From Anaerococcus marasmi (lineage in GTDB: Bacteria > Bacillota > Clostridia > Tissierellales > Peptoniphilaceae): a stretch of DNA of 64,000 nt. Below are positions 55,369 to 64,000 of this stretch, piece after piece. The notes below the pieces were generated by a model. That model made no database searches. It was not told the DNA's origin and saw only the letters and a program-made list of their open reading frames with translations. A program made the translations under genes and the position numbers. Every line of letters starts with the position of its first letter. Positions within the stretch are counted from its first letter, which is position 1. The stretch is from positions 1 to 64,000 of the forward strand of contig NZ_OLMF01000005.1 of NCBI RefSeq assembly GCF_900290195.1, written 5' to 3'.

Positions 55369-55529
55369 GATAGGAAAAAGCATAAAGTAACGAAGTTTTA
55401 TCTTGCTCCTATTACTAGCATAAGTTCTTCTTTTTTCTTTAAGTATAAGATTTTTATGATAAATTTAAAATATTTTATAAGACAATTAATGTACTTAAGG
55501 TATAGTAAAAAGGACAGGAAGGAGGATTT

Positions 55530-56771
55530 ATGGAAAAGATTTCTACAATGGATAAGCTAAAGATTCTAACAGACGCAGCAAAATACGATGTGTCTTGCTC
55601 ATCTTCTGGCTCTTCTAGAAAAAACACTAGAGATGGACTCGGAAACGGTGCTGTAGCAGGAATTTGTCATTCATGGTCGGAAGATGGAAGATGTATATCT
55701 CTGCTTAAGGTTCTGTTTACTAATAAATGCATCTATGATTGTGAATACTGTATCAATAGAAGGACTGAAGATGTAAAAAGAGCCGAATTTAGCCCAAGAG
55801 AATTAGCAGATCTTACTATAAATTTTTATAAGAGAAATTATATCGAGGGTTTATTCCTTTCGTCTGCCGTTATCAAAAACCCCGATTATACTATGGAACT
55901 ACTGATAGAAGTAGCCAAGATTTTAAGATATGAATATAAGTACAATGGTTATATACACATGAAGGCCATACCAGGTGCAAGTGAGGACTTGATTAGAGCT
56001 ATGGGGCTTTTGGTAGATAGGGTGAGTATAAATATAGAGCTTGCCAAGAAAACCGACCTAGCCTTACTTGCCCCAGAGAAAAATTACGATTCTATAATAG
56101 CTTCAATGAGAGATGTAAATGAGAGAAAGATTCAAGCCAAAAATGAAATAGCTATCTACAAGCATGCTCCTAAGTTTCTTCCGGCTGGGCAAACTACCCA
56201 GATGATAGTTGGGGCAAGTGGAGAAAGTGACCTTGATATTATTACTAGGTCGGAGGCTCTTTATAACGATTTTTCCTTAAAGAGAGTGTATTACTCTGCC
56301 TTTGTTCCGGTTGTTAAGTCAAAGCTTACGGAAGGAATCGACAGGGCACCTCTTTTGCGTGAGCACAGGCTCTATCAGGCAGATTGGCTTTTGAGGTTTT
56401 ACGGCTTTAAGTCAAAGGATCTTCTAAATTCATCTAGACCATCTTTTGATCTTAGGATAGATCCAAAAACTAATTGGGCAATTGAAAATATCGAAAGATT
56501 CCCCCTTGAGATTAATAAGGCGACTTACAAAGACCTTATCCTTGTGCCTGGTATAGGTAAGGTTTATGCCAAGAGAATAATTGCTGCAAGAAAATTTAGA
56601 AAGCTCGACTACCTGGCCTTAAAAAACTTAAAAATTTCGACAAAAAGGGCCAAAAACTTCATCTTAGTAGATGGAAAATATTATGGAAGAAATTTCCAAT
56701 CCAAAAGCGAGCTTAAGAATATTATGGCTTTGGGTGATCCTAAGGCTTATGAGCAATTATCCCTATTCTAA
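55530..56771 (+). CDS. Putative DNA repair/modification radical SAM protein with HhH tail
   Basis: This 413-residue protein has the radical SAM cluster Cys67-Cys71-Cys74 (CIYDCEYC), followed by EGLFLSSAVIKNPDYTMEL and a SAM-barrel. The C-terminal part (about 325-385) has helix-hairpin-helix DNA-binding repeats (LVPGIGKVYAKRIIAARKF). It belongs to the family described as 'putative DNA modification/repair radical SAM protein', always paired with the gene downstream. AGGAAGGAGG precedes the ATG; stop and next start share one base. Its reaction is not established. Confidence 0.88.
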   Translation: MEKISTMDKLKILTDAAKYDVSCSSSGSSRKNTRDGLGNGAVAGICHSWSEDGRCISLLKVLFTNKCIYDCEYCINRRTEDVKRAEFSPRELADLTINFYKRNYIEGLFLSSAVIKNPDYTMELLIEVAKILRYEYKYNGYIHMKAIPGASEDLIRAMGLLVDRVSINIELAKKTDLALLAPEKNYDSIIASMRDVNERKIQAKNEIAIYKHAPKFLPAGQTTQMIVGASGESDLDIITRSEALYNDFSLKRVYYSAFVPVVKSKLTEGIDRAPLLREHRLYQADWLLRFYGFKSKDLLNSSRPSFDLRIDPKTNWAIENIERFPLEINKATYKDLILVPGIGKVYAKRIIAARKFRKLDYLALKNLKISTKRAKNFILVDGKYYGRNFQSKSELKNIMALGDPKAYEQLSLF

Positions 56772-57499
56772 TGAAATATATTTTGTATGATGGAAGTCTT
56801 GCTGGACTATTTACTGTAGTATTTGATTTTTATGGGGAAATCTTTGATATAAAAATTGAAATAGAAGAAGATCAGCTAGACTTTCTTGAAAAAATATTTA
56901 TTAAGACAGATATGGCCAAGGCTAAGAGGGTAGAAGAGGCAATTGAAAAAAATATTTCCAAGGATTTTCTTAGAGGAATTAGGGCAAATTTCAAATCAAA
57001 AGATATACAAAAAGATGACCTTATAGCTAGGATGATTAGGCTAAGCTTCCACTATGGTAAAGATTTTCTAGCCTCATCTAACAAATATCCAACACGCTTT
57101 AGGGAAAATATCAAAAATTATGGCTCGGAACTTCACGCCTATAAGGGACTCACTCGCTTTAGAGAGATCCAGGAAGGCTTTCTCTTTGCAGAAATTGAAG
57201 CTGAGAATAATGTCCTAGAAGATTTAACAGCTCATTTTTTAAGGAGGATGCCTGGGGAGAAGTTCGTAATATTTGATAAAAATAGAAATAAGGCCGCCCT
57301 TTCGATTGAGGGTGATGTCAAGGAAGTAGATGTTATAGACTTAAACATAGAAGAAAGTGATGAAGAAGTATTTTTTAGAAAACTTTGGGTGAAGTTCTAC
57401 GACACTATATCTATAAAGGAAAGAGAAAATAAAAAACTTATGATATCTAATATGCCAAAGAAATATTGGAAGTATCTGCCTGAAAAAAATAGGAAGTAA
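56771..57499 (+). CDS. Partner DNA repair protein (DUF4130 / TIGR03915 type)
   Basis: This 242-residue protein starts MKYILYDGSLAGLFTVVFDF. DFLRGIRANFKSKD, HAYKGLTRFREIQEG and LTAHFLRRMPGEKFVIFDKN are typical of the DUF4130 partner of the radical SAM protein; the fold is related to uracil-DNA-glycosylase-like proteins in some family descriptions. Tight coupling (one-base overlap) indicates that both act together, perhaps on a damaged or modified base. Confidence 0.85.
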   Translation: MKYILYDGSLAGLFTVVFDFYGEIFDIKIEIEEDQLDFLEKIFIKTDMAKAKRVEEAIEKNISKDFLRGIRANFKSKDIQKDDLIARMIRLSFHYGKDFLASSNKYPTRFRENIKNYGSELHAYKGLTRFREIQEGFLFAEIEAENNVLEDLTAHFLRRMPGEKFVIFDKNRNKAALSIEGDVKEVDVIDLNIEESDEEVFFRKLWVKFYDTISIKERENKKLMISNMPKKYWKYLPEKNRK

Positions 57500-57571
57500 G
57501 CTTGTGATTAGCCTTTTCCCAATTTTATATTCTAATTGTAGCTTTAAAAATCACAAATAAGAACCTAAGCT

Positions 57572-57604
57572 AAAAGTGCTAACAGAATTTCTGCTAGCAC
57601 TTTT
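57572..57604. terminator. Bidirectional terminator between the radical SAM operon and tpx
   Basis: AAAAGTGCTAACAGAA (57572-57587) pairs with TTTCTGCTAGCACTTTT (57588-57604), a near-perfect stem with A/T runs on both sides, between two convergent genes. Confidence 0.9.
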
Positions 57605-57617
57605 AATACCTTCTATA

Positions 57618-58118
57618 TTAGATTAATTTTTTAACTTCTTCTAGAGCAGCTTCGAAGTTTACTTCGTTAGTTACTTCAGGAACGTATTCAACATATTGGA
57701 TTACTCCTTCTTTGTCTACTATTACGATTCCTCTTGTTAATAGCTTTAGTTCATCGATTAAAAATCCGTATTTTTCTCCGAATTCTCTTTCTTTGTAGTC
57801 AGATACCATTTCTAGGTTTTTGATATCTTCGTTTGCGCAAAATCTTGCTTGGGCAAAAGGTAAATCTTCTGTGATTGTAACAATACTTACGTCATCAGAA
57901 AGTTCTAGGGCATCTTTGTTGAATTTCTTCGCTTGAAGAGCACATACGTCTGTATCTAGGGATGGTGCTACAGAATAAATTACAACTTTTCCTTTTAGAT
58001 CTTCTGAGTTAAATTCTGAAAGATCGTTTTTTGTTGCCTTAAATGCTGGCGCTTTATCGCCTTTTTTTACTTGGTTTCCTAAAAGTGTAACCTTATCTCC
58101 TGCAAATGTAATTGTCAT
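57618..58118 (-). CDS. tpx: Thiol peroxidase (atypical 2-Cys peroxiredoxin)
   Basis: This 166-residue Tpx reduces peroxides with thioredoxin. The peroxidatic Cys59 lies in SLDTDVCALQ, where the family norm is S(I/L)DTPVC, and the resolving Cys94 in ARFCANED; the spacing is that of E. coli Tpx. The family's length and N-terminus (LLGNQVKKGDKAPAF) match. GGAGG precedes the ATG. It is monocistronic and divergent from the alpha-glucoside PTS operon. Confidence 0.94.
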   Translation of the reverse strand: MTITFAGDKVTLLGNQVKKGDKAPAFKATKNDLSEFNSEDLKGKVVIYSVAPSLDTDVCALQAKKFNKDALELSDDVSIVTITEDLPFAQARFCANEDIKNLEMVSDYKEREFGEKYGFLIDELKLLTRGIVIVDKEGVIQYVEYVPEVTNEVNFEAALEEVKKLI

Positions 58119-58265
58119 GTTTTCCTCCTAAAGTTATTACGAATTTTATAAATTATAAATTTAACATTTATATTATACCCAAATTTTATTAAAAAAATAT
58201 GTGATTTCTCTTTATTTAAAAGATAATAATAATCTTTAACAAGGTAAATAGGTATTTTTGGGGAG

Positions 58266-58279
58266 TGTGAAATTTCACA
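58266..58279. promoter_or_regulatory. Perfect 14-bp palindrome, candidate operator
   Basis: TGTGAAATTTCACA is a perfect inverted repeat 52 bp upstream of the -35 of the alpha-glucoside operon. TGAAA...TTTCA resembles sites of RpiR-type regulators, two of which are encoded at the end of this locus. It could also serve the divergent tpx. Confidence 0.55.
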
Positions 58280-58331
58280 AAGTATGTAAAAATATCAAAT
58301 GCTGACACAAATCCCTAAAGATAGGGCTTTG

Positions 58332-58360
58332 TTGACAATTTTTCTGTGAAGGATTATTAT
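58332..58360 (+). promoter_or_regulatory. Promoter of the alpha-glucoside operon
   Basis: TTGACA (58332-58337), 17 bp, TATTAT (58355-58360): a strong consensus match. GGAGGAG precedes ATG 58400. Confidence 0.8.
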
Positions 58361-58399
58361 ATAGACATAAGATAATACGTTTTCAATAGGAGGAGAACC

Positions 58400-59989
58400 A
58401 TGAAAGAAAAAATTCAAAGATTTGGTGGAGCGATGTTCACACCTGTAATGCTTTTTGCAGTTTCAGCTCTACTAATTGGTTTTGGTACTTTGTTTACTAC
58501 TGAAGTAATCATGGGACCAATGGCCAGTGAAGGAACAATCTGGTTTGGATTTTGGGACATGGTCTTATCAGGAGCTTGGGTAGTATTCAACCAATTGCCA
58601 TTATTATTTGCAATCGCCCTACCGATAGGACTTGCCAAAAAGCAAAATGCCAGAGCGAGCATGGAAGCGTTTGTAATCTACATAGTCTTCTTAAATTATG
58701 TTTCAACAATACTTAAACATTGGGGGCCTACATTTGGTGTAGACTTCTCACAAGAGGTTGGTGGAGCGAGCGGTCTTGCAATGATTGCGAATGTTAAAAC
58801 CCTTGATATGGGAATGATGGGAGCTTTGTTAATATCTGGTATTGCAATCTATCTACACAACAGATTTTTTGATACTAGACTTCCAGAAGCTTTAGGAGTT
58901 TTCAAAGGTTCAGCCTTTGTCTTAGGTATTGGATTTATTGTTATGATTCCAGTAGCTTTCCTAGCAGTTTTGGTTTGGCCTAAGATCCAAGCGGGAATGA
59001 ATGTGTTTAGAGATTTCATAGTTAATTCAGGTACAATTGGTGTTTCAGTCTTTGTACTGTTGGAGAAACTATTAATACCTTTTGGACTTCACCATTTATT
59101 ATATGCTCCAATGTATTATGATAGCTTGATAGTATCTGGTGGTATTTATTCTACCTGGGCTCAGAGTCTGCCAGAGATTGCGGCTAGTGCAGCACCACTA
59201 AAAGAACTCGCCCCTTACGCTCAGCTTACAGCTACAGGTTGGTCTAAGATCTTTGGATGTGTCGGTGTAGGACTTGCCTTCTATAAGACAGCTCGTCCAG
59301 AGAATAAAAAGAAGATTGCTGGTCTTATGATTCCAGTTGTACTTACTGCTATCCTAAGTGGAGTTACAGAACCAATCGAGTTTACCTTCCTCTTTATAGC
59401 ACCACAACTATTCGTAGTTCACGCAATCCTTGCATCAATCCTTGCTATGGTGATGAATCTTGCTGGAGTTGTCGGAGTTTTCTCTGGTGGAGTTATCGAA
59501 ATGGCTTCCCTAAACTGGATACCTCTTGCGGCTAACCACTGGAAAACTTATCTCATAATGCTTGTGATAGGACTTGTTGCAATTGCAGTATGGTATTTGG
59601 TATTTACCTTCCTAATAACAAAGTTTGACTTTAAGACACCAGGTAGGGCTGTCACAGAAGATGCTAACAAGCTTTATACAAAGAAAGACTACAAGGCTAA
59701 GAAGAAGGAAGAAGGAACTGAAGGTAAAATAGTAAAATCTGCAGATAAGTTTGAAGTTATGGCTGATGAAATCCTAGACGGTTTAGGTGGTGCCGAAAAC
59801 ATCAAAGACTTTACTAACTGTGTAACAAGGCTTAGGGTAAATGTCAATGATCCTTCAAAGGTCGCAGATGATTCATACTTTAGAGAAATTGGAACTTATG
59901 GTACTGCCAAGAATGGAAATTCTGTTCACGTTATAGTAGGAATGGATATCCAATATGTAGCAGATGCCTTTGGCGAATTATTAGATTAG
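58400..59989 (+). CDS. Alpha-glucoside PTS EIIBC (MalX/AglA type)
   Basis: This 529-residue fused EIIC-EIIB of the glucose superfamily has an EIIC from residue 1 (IQRFGGAMFTPVMLFAVSAL) to about 420. It contains HHLLYAPMYY and GVTEPIEFTFLFIAPQLF (the conserved GITEPIEF-like site). A linker leads to a C-terminal EIIB with Cys474 in TNCVTRLRVNV, the phosphorylation site. No EIIA domain is present in the protein or the window, so a glucose-type EIIA must be borrowed. With the GH4 gene it fits uptake of maltose-like alpha-glucosides. Confidence 0.9.
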   Translation: MKEKIQRFGGAMFTPVMLFAVSALLIGFGTLFTTEVIMGPMASEGTIWFGFWDMVLSGAWVVFNQLPLLFAIALPIGLAKKQNARASMEAFVIYIVFLNYVSTILKHWGPTFGVDFSQEVGGASGLAMIANVKTLDMGMMGALLISGIAIYLHNRFFDTRLPEALGVFKGSAFVLGIGFIVMIPVAFLAVLVWPKIQAGMNVFRDFIVNSGTIGVSVFVLLEKLLIPFGLHHLLYAPMYYDSLIVSGGIYSTWAQSLPEIAASAAPLKELAPYAQLTATGWSKIFGCVGVGLAFYKTARPENKKKIAGLMIPVVLTAILSGVTEPIEFTFLFIAPQLFVVHAILASILAMVMNLAGVVGVFSGGVIEMASLNWIPLAANHWKTYLIMLVIGLVAIAVWYLVFTFLITKFDFKTPGRAVTEDANKLYTKKDYKAKKKEEGTEGKIVKSADKFEVMADEILDGLGGAENIKDFTNCVTRLRVNVNDPSKVADDSYFREIGTYGTAKNGNSVHVIVGMDIQYVADAFGELLD

Positions 59990-60023
59990 AAAATTTAAGT
60001 AGTTAAGAAAAGAATTAATATAA

Positions 60024-61364
<1,341 letters not shown>

Positions 61365-61386
61365 TAAAAACCTAGTTTTATAAGAA

Positions 61387-61428
61387 AAATCTCTACTTAG
61401 CGTATAATAAGCCTAGTAGGGATTTTTT
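61387..61428 (+). terminator. Terminator between malH and the first RpiR gene, containing a -10-like loop
   Basis: AAATCTCTACTTAG (61387-61400) pairs with CTAGTAGGGATT (61413-61424), followed by six T residues. TATAAT (61403-61408) lies in the loop. The ribosome binding site of the next gene starts only four bases after the T-run. Confidence 0.75.
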
Positions 61429-61442
61429 AGTGAGGTGATATT

Positions 61443-62135
61443 ATCAGTTTAGAAAAACTTATCAGGGAAAATGAAAATAAATTTACCCAGACAGACTATG
61501 TAATTGCCAATGAAATATTAAAAAACGGTCTTAATTACAATCTTACAATCAACGAATTTGCGAGCATCTGCTATACATCCAGGACTTCTGTCCTAAGATT
61601 TGCCAAAAAACTAGGATTTAATGGTTATAATGACCTTAAATACTACATATTAAATGACAAGGTCGATATTGTGACTAGCTCTGCTGCGAGTTTTGATGCG
61701 AAAAAGGATTTGATATATAAGAAACTAGGAAAAGTCAAAAGAGCCTTTATTTATGGTAACGGAGCCTATGAAGATATAATCAAATATTCTGTCAAAAGAC
61801 TACTGTTTGATGTAGGGATTTTATCAGAAACATATGCCGGTGCCAAGGAGATAGTAGCTTTCGACAGGGATATGCTTAAAGATAGCTTGGTGGTGATTGT
61901 GGATTTCTCAAAGGATATAAGAAGCGAGGAATTGATGTTTCAAATAGCGTCCATCCCTTGCATCAAACTAATTATAGGAAGTGAATACAAGTCTATGACA
62001 AAGAGTGATTACAATATCTTCCTAGCTGAGGAAGAAAGAAAAGTCAGGCTTATAAGCCCTTATATTATAGAACTAGAGAAGTTCTTTACAGGATTTCTAG
62101 AAAGGCAAAGTAATGATATTGATGAACTTGATTAG
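61443..62135 (+). CDS. RpiR-family regulator, ATC start
   Basis: The frame from 61443 reads (M)SLEKLIRENENKFTQTDYVI, then EILKNGLNYNLTINEFASIC and SRTSVLRFAKKLGFNGYNDL: a complete RpiR helix-turn-helix domain. A SIS-like sensor follows (RAFIYGNGAYEDIIKYSVKR). No ATG, GTG or TTG is available before the HTH; the first is GTG 61671, which would remove the DNA-binding domain. GAGGTGA (61432-61438) stands before ATC 61443 (ATT 61440 is a less well spaced option). The protein is 230 residues and its SIS part is shorter than usual. It overlaps the second RpiR gene by 23 bp. Confidence 0.8.
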   Translation: MSLEKLIRENENKFTQTDYVIANEILKNGLNYNLTINEFASICYTSRTSVLRFAKKLGFNGYNDLKYYILNDKVDIVTSSAASFDAKKDLIYKKLGKVKRAFIYGNGAYEDIIKYSVKRLLFDVGILSETYAGAKEIVAFDRDMLKDSLVVIVDFSKDIRSEELMFQIASIPCIKLIIGSEYKSMTKSDYNIFLAEEERKVRLISPYIIELEKFFTGFLERQSNDIDELD

Positions 62136-62862
62136 GGAAAATTATTCTAAGCTCAATAACAATGACCTTAGAATATATTCTTATATCATTCAAAATAAAA
62201 GTGAAGCTAACGAATTAAATATTAATCAAATGGCAGATAAGTTAGGTCTTAGCACAAGTTCCATAATGACTTTTACCAAAAAACTAGGACTTGATGGCTA
62301 TAGCGAGCTTAAATATCTTATCAAATGGAGCGAAGAAGATAAGAATTCCGCCTTCGATGATAATGAAATAGAATATACCAAAAACGACATTAATCTAACC
62401 ATGACCATGTTGACTTCCTTAAATCTAGATGGCTTATTTGAGAAGTTAGGTGAGGCGAAAGACATCTTTGTTATAGGCAATGGATACACTCAGCTAAATG
62501 TAGCAGAAGAGCTTAAGAGAAACTTCTTAAATGTTGGTAAGATTGTAAATATCCTAGACCAGGACTCCGATTATGATAGATACAAGAGCCTTATTAAAGA
62601 AGGAGATGTTCTTTTTGTCATATCATTTAGTGGAGAAAATGAAAAATTAATTGATTTTCTAAAATCTATCAAGGAAGATGTAACTATAGCTTCTATTACC
62701 AAACTATCTAACAATACCATATCTCACTTATCTGACTACAATGTATCATTTGTAACTCACGAAGTATATGACTTCAATCAAAGGATGAAAATATCACCTA
62801 TTTCACAGTTTTATGTTGTGATAGACTTTATAATTCTAAAATACTTATCTTTTCTATCTTAA
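62113..62862 (+). CDS. RpiR-family regulator, second copy
   Basis: This 249-residue protein has an N-terminal HTH (NNNDLRIYSYIIQN, NINQMADKLGLSTSSIMTFT, KKLGLDGYSELKYLI) and a SIS domain (KDIFVIGNGYTQLNVAEELK, VLFVISFSGENEKLIDFLKS). It is clearly paralogous to the upstream regulator but has the complete SIS fold with SGE. A phospho-sugar from the PTS is the likely ligand. ATG 62113 or 62122 are both possible starts. The overlap means that both regulators are made together and may form heterodimers. Confidence 0.86.
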   Translation: MILMNLIRENYSKLNNNDLRIYSYIIQNKSEANELNINQMADKLGLSTSSIMTFTKKLGLDGYSELKYLIKWSEEDKNSAFDDNEIEYTKNDINLTMTMLTSLNLDGLFEKLGEAKDIFVIGNGYTQLNVAEELKRNFLNVGKIVNILDQDSDYDRYKSLIKEGDVLFVISFSGENEKLIDFLKSIKEDVTIASITKLSNNTISHLSDYNVSFVTHEVYDFNQRMKISPISQFYVVIDFIILKYLSFLS

Positions 62863-62882
62863 AATAAAAAGGGGAAATCCCC
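62863..62882 (-). terminator. Terminator of the minus-strand FAD protein gene
   Basis: On the minus strand GGGGATTTCCCC (62882-62871) is followed by TTTTTATTTTAAG. The convergent RpiR gene ends at 62862. Confidence 0.7.
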
Positions 62883-62892
62883 AGTCTGAGAT

Positions 62893-64000
62893 TTACAAAT
62901 TGTAATCATCGACTAGGATTTTCCCAATTCTTTTGGCAGATTTCTGTATACATCTAGCATCGTTATTGTCAATATCGGTTCCAGATACCATCATTCCTGT
63001 TATAGAAATATTTCTAAGACAGCCGTATTTTTTGCTCAATGGATTAAGTCTTGGCCAGCTAACAGCTATAAAGTCCCCATCTTTATCTGCCATAATCATT
63101 TCTTTAGACAAAAGGCTTTCGTAGAGAGGAATTTTCTCAGAAACTTTACTTAGATTAGTCTCAATGCCCGAGCAGTTAATTACAATATCGGCATTAGCCG
63201 TCCTATCTCCCTTAAGGAAAAATTTACCATCTGATGTCTTTTCTATAGAGTGGGTATTAGTGATGATGTCAATCTTACCTTCATCGTAGGACTTAAGGAT
63301 CAGCTTCATAGATTCGTAAGGGGTCTTTCCTCCAAGAAAGATTAGGTACTTGTAATACTTATCCATAAAAATCTCCCTATCCTGAGGTCTTAGATTGTTT
63401 ACTATGTCAGCTGCAAAGACCGTAAATTGCATAAAATAATCCTCACAAAAGGCGAGGGCCTGGTCATTTTCATCGATTGCTTTTCTACTTAGATCTAGGC
63501 TATGGTCCTTGTAGGTTTCGTAGGCATATCTTAAGTCAAACCCATTTTCAGAAAAATCTTTCTCAATCCTTTTTATTAAGACATCAAGGTCTATAAATTC
63601 ATTATCGCTAAGGGCCTTTTTAATCCGAGCCTCATCTAGAGAATATTTATCATAAATATTTCCTTCATAAGGAATGTCTACTATCTTGTATTCATTATCA
63701 CCGGTAAAGAAATTGATAGGCTTAGTTAGATTCTTATTATTCATAAGATATCTAAAGACATCTGTTGATGCGGCGGAAGTACCAATTACAGCAATTGATG
63801 AATCATTATCTATATCTTTTAACTTATCCCTAAGAGGGTATGGACTTTCTATATAAGATTCTTCTCCACTAAGCTTATAGGGGTCTTGGTAAAAGCTTGC
63901 TCCACTTGCAAGGAAGATAAAATCATAAGTAGACTTCCTATAACGAGTTTTAAGCTCATAAATTTCCTTGTTATCTAGAATAGATACACCTATATCTGTA
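62893..64000 (-). CDS. FAD/NAD(P)-binding oxidoreductase (N-terminus outside window)
   Basis: The frame is open from the right edge to the stop at 62893, so the first part is missing. Seen from the edge: YDFIFLASGASFYQDPYKLS, then SSIAVIGTSAASTDVFRYL (second nucleotide-binding strand), a helical middle (PYESMKLILKSYDEGKIDII) and TANADIVINCSGIETNLSKV (third strand). This resembles the FAD/NAD(P)-binding proteins of the lysine N-hydroxylase-like fold. ATG 63744 is internal and not a start, because the Rossmann motif lies before it. Function is unknown. Confidence 0.75.
   Translation of the reverse strand, partial: TDIGVSILDNKEIYELKTRYRKSTYDFIFLASGASFYQDPYKLSGEESYIESPYPLRDKLKDIDNDSSIAVIGTSAASTDVFRYLMNNKNLTKPINFFTGDNEYKIVDIPYEGNIYDKYSLDEARIKKALSDNEFIDLDVLIKRIEKDFSENGFDLRYAYETYKDHSLDLSRKAIDENDQALAFCEDYFMQFTVFAADIVNNLRPQDREIFMDKYYKYLIFLGGKTPYESMKLILKSYDEGKIDIITNTHSIEKTSDGKFFLKGDRTANADIVINCSGIETNLSKVSEKIPLYESLLSKEMIMADKDGDFIAVSWPRLNPLSKKYGCLRNISITGMMVSGTDIDNNDARCIQKSAKRIGKILVDDYNL

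Overview
The window looks like chromosome of a low-GC, Gram-positive, probably anaerobic Firmicute. It carries a type III glutamine synthetase, a class III fructose-1,6-bisphosphatase, a wall-anchored hyaluronate lyase with an SPKTG-type sorting signal, many PTS systems and Fe-S enzymes. Peptoniphilaceae, most likely Anaerococcus or a close relative, is my best guess; this rests on gene content and protein style only. I saw no rRNA, tRNA or CRISPR array.

Layout. 1-512 is the 3' end of a repeat-rich surface protein, followed by glnN (681-2747). 3480-17604 is a glycosaminoglycan (GAG) locus. On the minus strand are a secreted PL8 hyaluronate lyase and an AraC regulator. Divergent from them is an 11-gene operon with a complete mannose-family PTS (IIB, IIC, IID, IIA), a YajC-like protein, a heparinase II/III-like protein and, in front of these, a five-gene redox/isomerase cassette: old-yellow-enzyme reductase, SDR, fumarate-reductase-like flavoprotein, 2-hydroxyacid dehydrogenase and xylose-isomerase-like TIM barrel. 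The unsaturated glucuronyl hydrolase that normally opens GAG disaccharides is absent, so this is the best candidate here for an undescribed pathway. A group IIC intron (17649-19488) sits directly behind the operon terminator.

19491-30350 is housekeeping: fbp, a membrane protein, a nitroreductase, rpoB and rpoC. 30828-35279 is an uncharacterised catabolic operon (AraC regulator, alpha/beta hydrolase, GPH transporter, amidohydrolase). 35383-38158 is a nest of mobile DNA: an intact ISL3-family element with an 8-bp target duplication inside a dead IS30-family transposase gene, then a 5' group II intron fragment joined to an esterase pseudogene.

38375-44173 is a galactitol-type PTS operon with a PRD regulator, a YjbQ-family protein, a divergent ribulose-phosphate-epimerase-like protein and a phosphohexuloisomerase. 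44318-45140 holds pseudogene debris. After it come an Fe-S aldo/keto reductase, a ClC channel and an IS3 remnant. 48511-52920 is a four-carbon sugar-acid (D-threonate/erythronate type) operon with a DeoR regulator. 53085-53507 is an IS1182-type remnant, followed by a PH-domain protein, a MATE pump, a radical-SAM/DUF4130 pair and tpx. 58400-62862 is an alpha-glucoside operon: PTS IIBC, GH4 6-phospho-alpha-glucosidase and two RpiR-type regulators. The window ends inside a FAD/NAD(P)-binding protein.

Two regulators (38375 and 61443) appear to start at ATC codons, each placed behind a good ribosome binding site and exactly where the protein would be expected to begin.
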